Source: Frankia sp. RB7 (GTDB taxonomy: Bacteria > Pseudomonadota > Alphaproteobacteria > Rhizobiales > Xanthobacteraceae). Taken from it: a stretch of DNA of 64,000 bases. The position numbers and the translations under genes were made by a program. The notes beneath the pieces were generated by a model that saw only the letters and a list, made by a program, of their open reading frames with translations, made no database searches and was not told where the DNA came from. How positions within the stretch are numbered: position 1 is the stretch's first letter; each line of letters begins with the position of its first letter. Below are positions 39,279 to 47,176 of the stretch, in pieces. The stretch lies in the NCBI GenBank assembly GCA_030403585.1, contig JAUEPE010000030.1, forward strand, positions 1-64,000, written 5' to 3'.

Positions 39279-40934
39279 ATGGCAAGCTCGACTACAAGCT
39301 CGACCAAGCGCGTCGCGCTGGTGAACAGCGCCCGGAAATTGCCGAAGGGTGCCAAGCTCATCGGCGCGGCCGATCCCAAGCAGGAAATCGAGATCAGCGT
39401 TCGCCTGCGCGCCAGGCGCGCCGACGATGAACAGGTGATGGCGCTCGGCGCGCAACCGCCGCGCGAGCGGGAATATCTTTCCCGCGCCGAGTTCGCCGCG
39501 CAGATGGGCGCCGATACCGCCGACGTCGCCAAGATCGATGATTTCGCGCACCACCACGAGCTCAACGTCAAGAGCGTGCACCTGGCCTCCCGCACGGTGA
39601 AGCTGACCGGTACGGTGAAGGCGATGAACGCCGCCTTCGGCGTCAAGCTCAACAAGGTCAAGCACGACGGCGCGACCTATCGCATGCGCAAGGGCAATGT
39701 GCAGATCCCCGCCGAGCTCGAAGGCATCGTGGTCGGCGTGCACGGCCTGGACAACCGGCCGGTGGCGCAGCCGCATTTCCGGCGCAGGATGGCGAAAAAG
39801 GGTGCGACCGCGCGTGCGGGCCAAGGCGGCAGCTTCTCGGTCGAGCAGATCGCGCAGCTCTACGACTTCCCGGGCGGCGAGACCGGCGCCGGCCAGTGCA
39901 TCGCCATCATCGAACTCAATGACATCGACCAGAAGGGCCATCCCACGGGGGCAGGCTACAAGACGTCGGACCTGAAGACCTTCTTCAAGAAGGCGGGCAT
40001 TCCGATGCCGCGGATTGTCCCCGCGAGCGTCGACGGCGGCGCCAACAAGCCCGGCCATTCCGATGCCGACGGCGAGGTCGTGCTCGACATCGAGGTGGCC
40101 GGCGCGATCGCGCCCGGTGCCAGGATCGTGGTCTATTTCGCGCCCAACACCACCAACGGCTTCATCGACGCGGTGAAAGCCGCCGTCCACGACACCGCGC
40201 GAAAGCCTTCGGTGATCTCGATCAGCTGGGGCGGACCGGAAGATCCGGCCGGCTCACAGCAATTCGTCGACGGCCTCAACGAGGCGATCCGGGATGCCGC
40301 GGCGATGGGCGTCACCGTCTGTGTCGCCTCCGGCGACAACGGTTCCGCCGACATGGCCGACGGATGGGACGGCAAGCCGCACGCCGATTTCCCGGCCTCG
40401 AGCCCGTTTGCACTGGCCTGCGGCGGGACCAATCTGAAGGCGTCGAATGGCTCCATCACCGAAACGGTCTGGAACGGTGGCCCGCAGGATGGCGCCGGTG
40501 GCGGCGGCGTCAGCATCGTATTCCCGAGGCCGCAATACCAGGCCCACGCGCACGTGCCGAAATCGCCGTCGCATTCGGTCGGGCGCGGCGTGCCCGACGT
40601 TTCCGGCGATGCGGATCCCGCGACCGGCTACCAGATCTTCCTCAATGGCGTCATGACCACGATCGGCGGCACCAGCGCGGTGGCGCCGCTGATGGCCGGG
40701 TTGATCGCCCGCATCAACGAGGCCACGACCAAGAAATTCGGCAAGACGGTCGGCTTCATCAACCCGCTGATCTATGCCTCGCATGCGCAAGGGGTGTTCC
40801 GCGACATCACGATCGGCAACAACGACATCACCGGCTCCCTGCACGGCATGTACAAGGCCGGCCCCGGCTGGGACGCTTGCTCCGGCCTCGGCGTTCCCAA
40901 CGGCGCGGCGTTGCAGAATTTGCTGGCAGCGTAG
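39279..40934 (+). CDS. S53 family serine-carboxyl peptidase (sedolisin/kumamolisin-like)
   Basis: A 551-residue protease with an N-terminal pro-kumamolisin activation domain (about 40-175) and a catalytic domain. Seen: Glu266 and Asp270 in GEVVLDIE, the nucleophile Ser466 in GGTSAVAP, and the C-terminal calcium site DITIGNND with PGWDACSGLGVPNG. ATG 39279 has ggagga upstream. There is no Sec or Tat signal peptide, only a Ser/Thr-rich start, so secretion by another route (or cell lysis) is implied. Known: these enzymes work at acid pH. The divergent partner is a phosphorylase-like protein. Confidence 0.92.
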   Translation: MASSTTSSTKRVALVNSARKLPKGAKLIGAADPKQEIEISVRLRARRADDEQVMALGAQPPREREYLSRAEFAAQMGADTADVAKIDDFAHHHELNVKSVHLASRTVKLTGTVKAMNAAFGVKLNKVKHDGATYRMRKGNVQIPAELEGIVVGVHGLDNRPVAQPHFRRRMAKKGATARAGQGGSFSVEQIAQLYDFPGGETGAGQCIAIIELNDIDQKGHPTGAGYKTSDLKTFFKKAGIPMPRIVPASVDGGANKPGHSDADGEVVLDIEVAGAIAPGARIVVYFAPNTTNGFIDAVKAAVHDTARKPSVISISWGGPEDPAGSQQFVDGLNEAIRDAAAMGVTVCVASGDNGSADMADGWDGKPHADFPASSPFALACGGTNLKASNGSITETVWNGGPQDGAGGGGVSIVFPRPQYQAHAHVPKSPSHSVGRGVPDVSGDADPATGYQIFLNGVMTTIGGTSAVAPLMAGLIARINEATTKKFGKTVGFINPLIYASHAQGVFRDITIGNNDITGSLHGMYKAGPGWDACSGLGVPNGAALQNLLAA

Positions 40935-41007
40935 ACGGAGAGGCTCTCTCCCATCCCTCTCCTCGTTTCTTGCGGGGAGGGGGATACGCACCGTCTATTT
41001 GGCAAGC

Positions 41008-41454
41008 CTAATCGTGCCGATGCCCGTGCTTCCGCACCTTGGCCGGCTTGCTCTCTCCCGTCGGGATCATCACCACACGTCCATAACGCACGCCACGCTC
41101 CGCGATGATGTGGTCGGCGAAATGCTTGACCTCGGCAGCATCGCCCTTCAGCGCCGTCATCTCCATGCAATTGTTGTCGTCGAGATGGACGTGCAGCGTC
41201 GCGAGCGCGAGGTCGTGATGACCGTGGAATTCCTGCACCAGCCGCTTTGAGAGATCGCGCGCGGCGTGGTCGTAGACATAGACGAGGCCGGCGACGCAGG
41301 GGCCGCTCTGGGCCGTGTCCTCGCTCGATTGCTGCAGCCCGGCGCGGGCGAGATCGCGGATGATCTCCGAGCGGTTCTGGTAGCCGCGCGCCTCGGCTGC
41401 GGCATCGATCTCCGCCAGCAAATCGTCCTCGATCGTGATGGTAATCCGCTGCAT
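41008..41454 (-). CDS. nikR: NikR-type nickel-responsive regulator
   Basis: A 148-residue ribbon-helix-helix repressor. Seen: the N-terminal RHH (QRITITIEDDLLAEIDAAAEARGYQNRSEIIRDL), the ACT-like C-terminal domain with the nickel ligands in EFHGHHD and TLHVHLDDNNCMEM (His, His, Cys), and a His-rich tail RKHGHRHD. Known: NikR represses nickel uptake when nickel is plentiful. No nik or hup genes are in the window, so its target is distant. It stands alone between the S53 protease and the copper ATPase. Confidence 0.92.
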   Translation of the reverse strand: MQRITITIEDDLLAEIDAAAEARGYQNRSEIIRDLARAGLQQSSEDTAQSGPCVAGLVYVYDHAARDLSKRLVQEFHGHHDLALATLHVHLDDNNCMEMTALKGDAAEVKHFADHIIAERGVRYGRVVMIPTGESKPAKVRKHGHRHD

Positions 41455-41481
41455 CAGGTCCTCTCCGCGCGTACCGCTCTT

Positions 41482-41640
41482 CTTACCTCGCCCCGCTTGC
41501 GGGGAGAGGTAAGAATTCGAGCGTAGCTTGAATTCCGGGTGAGGGGGACTCTCCGCGAATGCAACTCTTACCGCCGTTGTGGAAGCAGCCCCTCACCCCA
41601 ACCCTCTCCCCGTAAGAACGGGGCGAGGGGGCGCACCGTC
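41482..41640. repeat. GC-rich hairpins, family F, between nikR and copA
   Basis: A perfect-looking hairpin cttacctcgccccgc / ggggagaggtaag (41482-41513) and a second element near 41582-41640 (cctcaccccaaccctctccc, then ggggcgaggggg). The same word set (ctccccgc-nn-gcggggag) recurs at 49608-49641, 50055-50078, 61185-61317 and in part at 22890-22950 and 40940-40985. It is a common rhizobial intergenic family. Confidence 0.7.
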
Positions 41641-41658
41641 GCTGCGGCTACTACGCCC

Positions 41659-44046
41659 TCACAGCCGCGTCCCACGCAGCCGCAAGGCATTCCCGACCAC
41701 GCTCACCGAGGACAGCGCCATCGCAGCTGCCGCGATGATCGGCGACAGCAGCACGCCGAAGGCGGGATAGAGGATGCCGGCGGCGATCGGAATGCCGGCG
41801 GCGTTGTAGATGAAGGCGAAGAGCAGGTTTTGCCGGATATTGCTCATCGTCGCCTGCGACAGTTTTCGCGCGCGAACGATGCCGATGAGGTCGCCCTTGA
41901 GCAGGGTGATGCCCGCGCTTTCCATCGCCACATCGGTGCCGGTACCCATGGCGATGCCGACCTCGGCCGCCGCCAGCGCCGGCGCGTCGTTGACGCCGTC
42001 GCCGGCCATCGCGACGCTGCGGCCGGCCTTTTGCAGTTTTGTGACCACCGCGCTCTTCTGGTCGGGTAGCACCTCGGCCTCGACATCGGCAATGCCGAGC
42101 CTTCGCGCGACGGCTTCAGCCGTGGTGCGGTTGTCGCCGGTCAGCATGATGACCTTGATGCCTTCGGCGGCGAGCGCTTTCAGCGCCTCCGGGGTCGAAA
42201 CCTTGACCGGATCGGCGATGGCAAACAGTCCGGCGAGCCTGCCGTCGATCGCCATGTTGATCACGGTGGCGCCGTCGCCACGCAGGCGTTCGGCCTCGGC
42301 GTCGAGCGTCCCGGTGTCGATGTCGATCGATGCGAAGTATTTTGCATTGCCGAGCACGATAGTTTTGCCATCGACATTGCCAGTCGCGCCCTTGCCCGTC
42401 GGCGAGTCGAACTCTTCGACTTGGCTCAGCGCAAGCTGCTTCTCTTTGGCTGCACGTACGACCGCCTCAGCCAACGGATGCTCGCTGGCGCGCTCGACGC
42501 TGGCTGCAAGCCGGAGGATGTCATCCTCGGCCAAGCCGGCTGCCGGCACTATAGCGACGACTTTCGGCTTGCCTTCGGTCAGCGTGCCGGTCTTGTCGAC
42601 CACCAGCGTGTCGATCTTCTCCATCCGCTCCAGGACTTCGGCATTCTTGATCAGCACGCCGGCTTGCGCGCCGCGGCCGACGCCGACCATGATCGACATC
42701 GGGGTCGCCAGACCCAGCGCGCAGGGGCAGGCGATGATCAGCACGCTGACGGCGGCGACGAGGCCGAAAGCGAGCCTCGGTTCCGGCCCGAACCAGGCCC
42801 ACGTGGCGAAGGCGATGACAGCGACAGCGATGACGGTCGGCACGAACCAGCCCGCGACCCGGTCCGCCAGCCGCTGAATCGGTGCGCGCGAGCGTTGTGC
42901 ATCCGCGACCATCTGCACGATTTGCGACAGCAGCGTCTCGCGCCCAACCTTGTCGGCCCGCATGATGAAGCTGCCGGACTGGTTGAGTGTGCCGGCGATC
43001 ACCTTGGCGCCAACCTCCTTGGTGACAGGCATGGATTCGCCGGTCACGAGCGATTCATCGAGCGAGGAGCGGCCTTCGAGAATGATGCCGTCGACCGGCA
43101 CCTTTTCGCCGGGACGCACGCGGAGGGAATCACCGGCGTGAAGCGAGTCGATTTCGACCTCATGCTCGCTGCCATCGGCATCGACGCGGCGCGCGGTCTT
43201 CGGCGCGAGACGCAACAGCGCCTTGATCGCGCCCGAGGTCGCATCGCGGGCGCGCAGCTCCAGTACCTGGCCGAGCAAAACCAGAACGGTGATGACCGCG
43301 GCCGCTTCGAAATAGACGGCGACCGCGCCCCCATGGCCGCGGAAGGTGGCGGGGAAAATCTGCGGCGCGACGGTGCCGATCAGGCTGTAGACATAGGCAA
43401 CGCCGGTGCCCATTGCGATCAGCGTGAACATGTTGAGGTTGCGCGTCAGCAGTGACTTCCAGCCGCGGACGAAGAACGGCCAGCCGGCCCAGACCACGAC
43501 CGGGGTCGCAAAGACGAGCTGGATCCAGTTCGACAAAGTCGGGTCGATCCAGTTGTGCGGACCCGCGAGGTGCCCGCCCATCTCCAGTACCACAGGCGGC
43601 AGCGCCAGCGCGCCGCCGATCCAGAACCGCCGCGTCATGTCGGCGAGCTCCGGATTGGGTCCGGTCTCCAGGCTCGCGACCTCCGGCTCCAGCGCCATGC
43701 CGCAGATCGGGCAGCTGCCGGGTCCGACCTGGCGGATCTCCGGATGCATCGGGCAGGTGTAGATCGTGCCCGCCGGCATCTCCGGCTCGGGCGTTTTTTC
43801 TTTTGCGAGATATTTTGCGGGATCGGCAGCGAATTTGGTGCGGCAGCCAGCCGAGCAGAAATGGAAGGTTTTGCCGTGATGATCAAAGCGGTGCTTCGAG
43901 GTCGCGGGATCGACCGTCATGCCGCAGACGGGATCGAGCACCTTTGTTGCGGCTGCGTCATGGTGATGGGCATGGCCAGCACGATCGCCATGGCCGCCGC
44001 AGCATGAGGCGGCCGCGTGATGATGCCCGTGGTCCGCGTCGTCCAT
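41659..44046 (-). CDS. copA: Copper-exporting P1B-type ATPase with YHS and heavy-metal-binding domains
   Basis: A 795-residue metal-pumping ATPase. In order: a His-rich start ([24 protein letters not shown]), a YHS domain ([30 protein letters not shown]), a small metal-binding domain ([22 protein letters not shown]), eight membrane helices with the CPC motif in [11 protein letters not shown], and the phosphorylation site [13 protein letters not shown] in SEHPLAEAV and a GDGVND hinge follow. There is no classical HMA domain. ATG 44046 has ggag 7 bases upstream. It is divergent from csoR, with a CsoR-type operator between, so copper export under CsoR control is well supported. Confidence 0.95.
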   Translation of the reverse strand: MDDADHGHHHAAASCCGGHGDRAGHAHHHDAAATKVLDPVCGMTVDPATSKHRFDHHGKTFHFCSAGCRTKFAADPAKYLAKEKTPEPEMPAGTIYTCPMHPEIRQVGPGSCPICGMALEPEVASLETGPNPELADMTRRFWIGGALALPPVVLEMGGHLAGPHNWIDPTLSNWIQLVFATPVVVWAGWPFFVRGWKSLLTRNLNMFTLIAMGTGVAYVYSLIGTVAPQIFPATFRGHGGAVAVYFEAAAVITVLVLLGQVLELRARDATSGAIKALLRLAPKTARRVDADGSEHEVEIDSLHAGDSLRVRPGEKVPVDGIILEGRSSLDESLVTGESMPVTKEVGAKVIAGTLNQSGSFIMRADKVGRETLLSQIVQMVADAQRSRAPIQRLADRVAGWFVPTVIAVAVIAFATWAWFGPEPRLAFGLVAAVSVLIIACPCALGLATPMSIMVGVGRGAQAGVLIKNAEVLERMEKIDTLVVDKTGTLTEGKPKVVAIVPAAGLAEDDILRLAASVERASEHPLAEAVVRAAKEKQLALSQVEEFDSPTGKGATGNVDGKTIVLGNAKYFASIDIDTGTLDAEAERLRGDGATVINMAIDGRLAGLFAIADPVKVSTPEALKALAAEGIKVIMLTGDNRTTAEAVARRLGIADVEAEVLPDQKSAVVTKLQKAGRSVAMAGDGVNDAPALAAAEVGIAMGTGTDVAMESAGITLLKGDLIGIVRARKLSQATMSNIRQNLLFAFIYNAAGIPIAAGILYPAFGVLLSPIIAAAAMALSSVSVVGNALRLRGTRL

Positions 44047-44068
44047 TCCAATGCTCCGGCCTTGCAAC

Positions 44069-44089
44069 ATATACCCTAGGGGGGTATAT
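44069..44089. promoter_or_regulatory. CsoR operator between copA and csoR
   Basis: Perfect inverted repeat atataccc (44069-44076), a 5-base spacer taggg, then gggtatat (44082-44089). It matches the GC-box-flanked-by-TA form of CsoR operators. It is 23 bases from copA and 8 from csoR, so one bound tetramer should block both divergent promoters until copper binds. Confidence 0.88.
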
Positions 44090-44096
44090 AGACGTC

Positions 44097-44372
44097 ATGC
44101 GCAAGGACATCAAGGCATCCGTCGGAAAACGTCTCGGCCGGATTGAGGGCCAGGTTCGCGGCCTCTCGAAAATGGTCGAGGAGGACCGCTACTGCATCGA
44201 CATCGTCACGCAGATCTCGGCGGTGCGCGCCGCGCTGCGCCGGGTGGAGGAAGAGGTTTTGAAGGATCACGTCGCCCATTGCGTCGAGCACGCGATCTCG
44301 AGCGGCGACAAGGCGGATCAGCGCGAGAAGATCGCGGAGCTGATGGCGGTGATTGGACGGGCGGAGCGGTAG
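44097..44372 (+). CDS. csoR: CsoR-type copper-sensing repressor
   Basis: A 91-residue all-helical repressor of the CsoR/RcnR family (DUF156). The copper ligands of true CsoR are present as Cys (YCIDI), His and Cys (DHVAHC, spacing H-x3-C), and there is no N-terminal His that would mark RcnR. It should lose DNA binding when Cu(I) is bound. It is divergent from copA over an inverted-repeat operator. ATG 44097 has only a weak ribosome site next to the operator. Confidence 0.92.
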   Translation: MRKDIKASVGKRLGRIEGQVRGLSKMVEEDRYCIDIVTQISAVRAALRRVEEEVLKDHVAHCVEHAISSGDKADQREKIAELMAVIGRAER

Positions 44373-44376
44373 GTCT

Positions 44377-44462
44377 CGTCATTGCGAGCGGAGCGAAGCA
44401 ATCCAGAATCCCACCGCGGCGGCAGTCTGGATTGCTCCGTCGCTTCGCTCCTCGCAATGATG
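44377..44462. repeat. Palindromic intergenic repeat, family A (copy 2)
   Basis: Left arm cgtcattgcgagcggagcga to gcaatccag, right arm ctggattgctccg to ctcgcaatgatgg. It is the second copy of the family at 2613-2698, and again fills a convergent junction (csoR and the NlpC/P60-like gene). Confidence 0.85.
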
Positions 44463-44479
44463 GTCGCGAGAGTGATGCC

Positions 44480-45454
44480 TTAAGCCGCCATCTCCCACGC
44501 GCGCGCCCGCGCGCGATACATCGCGAGATCGTTCAGCAGCACAAAATGCTCGGAACAGGTGGTCTCCATCTCCGCAGCCGCTTCGCGCATCATTTGCTCA
44601 GCCGGAACTTCAATCTGCGCTTCTTCGTCAATCGCTTCAGGAACGAGCGGCGGCGCACGGAGCGTTTCTGGAAACACCCCGAATGAGCCTGCTACCTCCT
44701 CGAGCGGCTTTTGCTTGTCGGCCCAGTGCAAGGCTGTGTAGTCGAAGCCGTGCACGATGGTGGGTTTGACCACTTCGAAATAGGGCGAGATATCGAAGTC
44801 GCGGGGCATGTAGAGCGAGGAATCGCGGATGTGCAGGATCTCGCGGCGCGCGGCGCGGCTGCCGGCCTTGGTGATCTTCGGCAGGATCGGATAGCGCACG
44901 GCGTCGAAAGCCTGCGCGATCAGTGCCGAGCAGATGATCTTGGTCGGATCGCCCGAGCCGATCGCGATCATGCGCCGCCGCCAGCGCTGCGGGATCGGCA
45001 GCGGGATCAGGAAGCGCATCAGATCGATGATGTTCTTGGTGTCATAACCGAAGCCGATGCGGTTGATCGCGTAGCGGCACACCGTGGTGCGGTCTTCGTA
45101 GGACAGCCCGACCGGGCGGCAAATGCGGGTGTGGTAGGGGAAATATTTTGACAACGGCGCCGAGGTGACGCCCTCTCCGATATTGGCCTCGATCAGCACG
45201 TGCGGCTCGCCGTCGGGCTCTACCGCACCCTCGATAGGGCCGACATAGAGCGCGGCATGGGACCAGGTCGACTGCGTCAGATATTTGATGATGCCGGAGA
45301 TGCGGTTGTTGCCCTCGACCAGCATCACGTCGCCGGGCTCGATGACGCCGCGCAGGTGCTCGGGATCGCTCGGTGTGAACGGCTCGTAGCCCGGCACCTC
45401 CTTCGAGAGGTACGCGGCAATCACCTTGCCGACTGAATCTAGGACCGTCCCCAT
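44480..45454 (-). CDS. Permuted NlpC/P60 (YiiX/YebB-like) cysteine hydrolase
   Basis: A 324-residue cytoplasmic or membrane-associated protein of the circularly permuted NlpC/P60 class. Seen: the His motif STWSHAALYVGPIE, the acidic ligand in VLIEANIGEGV, and the nucleophile Cys in IICSALIAQAFDAV, in the permuted order H...E...C. Known relatives cleave amide or ester bonds of lipids or peptidoglycan fragments; the substrate here is unknown. ATG 45454 is chosen; an in-frame TTG at 45508 adds 18 residues. The C-terminal 60 residues are acidic and unconserved. Confidence 0.85.
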   Translation of the reverse strand: MGTVLDSVGKVIAAYLSKEVPGYEPFTPSDPEHLRGVIEPGDVMLVEGNNRISGIIKYLTQSTWSHAALYVGPIEGAVEPDGEPHVLIEANIGEGVTSAPLSKYFPYHTRICRPVGLSYEDRTTVCRYAINRIGFGYDTKNIIDLMRFLIPLPIPQRWRRRMIAIGSGDPTKIICSALIAQAFDAVRYPILPKITKAGSRAARREILHIRDSSLYMPRDFDISPYFEVVKPTIVHGFDYTALHWADKQKPLEEVAGSFGVFPETLRAPPLVPEAIDEEAQIEVPAEQMMREAAAEMETTCSEHFVLLNDLAMYRARARAWEMAA

Positions 45455-45641
45455 GAACTCCCCCGGGCCTTTCTGGCCATCTTTTTTTCCATCTGTACCA
45501 TGGTCCAAACCTGTTGCAATTCAGTTCATGGCTCTGTGACTTCAAGCACGATTGATTCACCATGATGGTTGCTGCGCAACATCAGATGCGGCAAGGTTCG
45601 TGGGCTGTTCCCGTTCGCCGCAAGTCCCCGGAAACCATGAC

Positions 45642-47030
45642 ATGACAATCACGCGCCGCAGCTTTCTATCGGCGTCGGCGGCCTTGGCTGCAGCGCCGGT
45701 CCTGCGCGCGACCGCTGCGCCCTTGCCGCGCGAGGCTGACATTGTCGTGATCGGCGCCGGTGCGGCCGGAATCGCTGCAGCGCGGCGCGTCATGGCGGCC
45801 AATCGCAAGGTGGTCGTGGTGGAGGCGGCGTCGCAAATCGGCGGGCGCTGCATCACCGACAGCACCACTTTCGACGTGCCGTTCGATCGTGGCGCACGCT
45901 GGATGCATAATCCCGACACCAACCCGATGATCCGGCTGGCGCGCAATGCCGGGCTCGATGTCGCTCCGGCACCGTCGGGCCAGAAGATGCGCATCGGCCG
46001 CCGCAATGCCCGTGCGGGCGAGACTGAGGAGTTTCTGGCAGCACTTGTGCGCGCCAACCGTGCCATCGACGAGGCCTCGCGCGGCAAGCTCGACACATCC
46101 TGCGCGTCGGTCCTGCCAAAAGATCTCGGCGATTGGGCGGGGGCGGCCGAATTCGTGCTCGGCGCGAGTTTTGCCGGCAAGGACCTGAAGGAGCTGTCGG
46201 CGATCGACAAGGCGCGTGCGCAGGACCGCAACGCCCCGATCGCCTGTCGCCAGGGTCTGGGCACGCTGATCGCCAAGCTCGGCGAGCAGGCGCCGGTCGT
46301 GCTTGCGACACCGGCGAGCCGGATTGTCTGGAGCAATCGCGATGTCAGCGTGGAGACGCAGGCTGGGAAGATCAACGCCCGTGCGGCCATCATCACGGTT
46401 TCGACCAACGTACTCGCGAGCGGAGCGATCAAGTTCGCGCCTGACATCCCCAAGCGCACCCTTGATGCGGCCTCTAAACTCGGCCTTGGCAGCTACGATC
46501 ACATCGTGCTGCAACTGCCGGGAAATCCGCTCGGGCTGTCGCGCGACGATATCCTGATCGAGCAGAGCAACTCGACGCGCACCGCACTGATGTACGCCAA
46601 TATCGGCGGCTCCTCGCTGTGCTCGATCGACGTCGGCGGCTCGTTCGGCCGCGACCTCTCCGGCCAGGGGGAGAAGGCGATGGCGGCCTTCGCGAAGGAG
46701 TGGATCACAAAACTGTTCGGCAGCGAGGCGGCAGCCAATGTGCAGAAGACCGCTGTGACGCGCTGGAACGCCTCGCCCTATGTCATGGGCGCGATGTCGG
46801 CGGCCTCTCCCGGCGGCCAGCTTTCGCGAAAAGTTTTGTCCGAGCCGATCGGCAACATGTTCCTCGCCGGCGAAGCCACGCATGAGACGCTGTGGGGCAC
46901 GGTCGATGGCGCCTGGGACAGCGGCGAGCGCGCCGCGGACGCGGCACTCCGCAAGATCGGCGCGCTGAAGGACGAGCCGGCCGAGGTGCCGACGCAATCG
47001 ACGAAGCGGCGGCGAGCACCGAGGAACTAA
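45642..47030 (+). CDS. Exported flavin-dependent amine oxidase
   Basis: A 462-residue FAD enzyme of the monoamine-oxidase family. Seen: a Tat signal peptide (RRSFLSASAALAAAPVLRATAA), the FAD Rossmann motif VVIGAGAAGIAAARRVM with EAASQIGGRC, and the C-terminal flavin contact MFLAGEATHETLWGTVDGAWDSGERAA. ATG 45642 puts the Tat signal at the N-terminus; the frame continues upstream but adds no homology. It should oxidise an amine or polyamine in the periplasm. Its gene ends in a strong hairpin. Confidence 0.93.
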   Translation: MTITRRSFLSASAALAAAPVLRATAAPLPREADIVVIGAGAAGIAAARRVMAANRKVVVVEAASQIGGRCITDSTTFDVPFDRGARWMHNPDTNPMIRLARNAGLDVAPAPSGQKMRIGRRNARAGETEEFLAALVRANRAIDEASRGKLDTSCASVLPKDLGDWAGAAEFVLGASFAGKDLKELSAIDKARAQDRNAPIACRQGLGTLIAKLGEQAPVVLATPASRIVWSNRDVSVETQAGKINARAAIITVSTNVLASGAIKFAPDIPKRTLDAASKLGLGSYDHIVLQLPGNPLGLSRDDILIEQSNSTRTALMYANIGGSSLCSIDVGGSFGRDLSGQGEKAMAAFAKEWITKLFGSEAAANVQKTAVTRWNASPYVMGAMSAASPGGQLSRKVLSEPIGNMFLAGEATHETLWGTVDGAWDSGERAADAALRKIGALKDEPAEVPTQSTKRRRAPRN

Positions 47031-47034
47031 ACTC

Positions 47035-47070
47035 TCTCGGTCGTCCCGGCCTTCGCCGGGACGACCGAGA
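47035..47070. terminator. Perfect 16-bp hairpin behind the amine-oxidase gene
   Basis: Arms tctcggtcgtcccggc (47035-47050) and gccgggacgaccgaga (47055-47070) with loop cttc, starting 4 bases after the TAA. There is no T-run, so it may act as a terminator, an RNA-stability element or a repeat unit. The next gene, pheT, faces it from the other strand. Confidence 0.75.
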
Positions 47071-47127
47071 TGGTGACGCTGACGTCCTTGGGAAGGAAAT
47101 CTGCGAGGGTCATGCTCTTTGATTCTG

Positions 47128-47176
47128 GAGCATGATGTTGTCCGAAAACCGCTTCACACTTTTCGGCATCATGCTC
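47128..47176. repeat. Short palindrome, family E (copy 3), inside the pheT 3' end
   Basis: Inverted copy of the element at 29673 and 31156: gagcatgatg / catcatgctc arms with aaaaccgcttcacactttt between. On the pheT strand it gives gagcatga..., so it supplies the final Ala codon and TGA of pheT. Confidence 0.88.
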
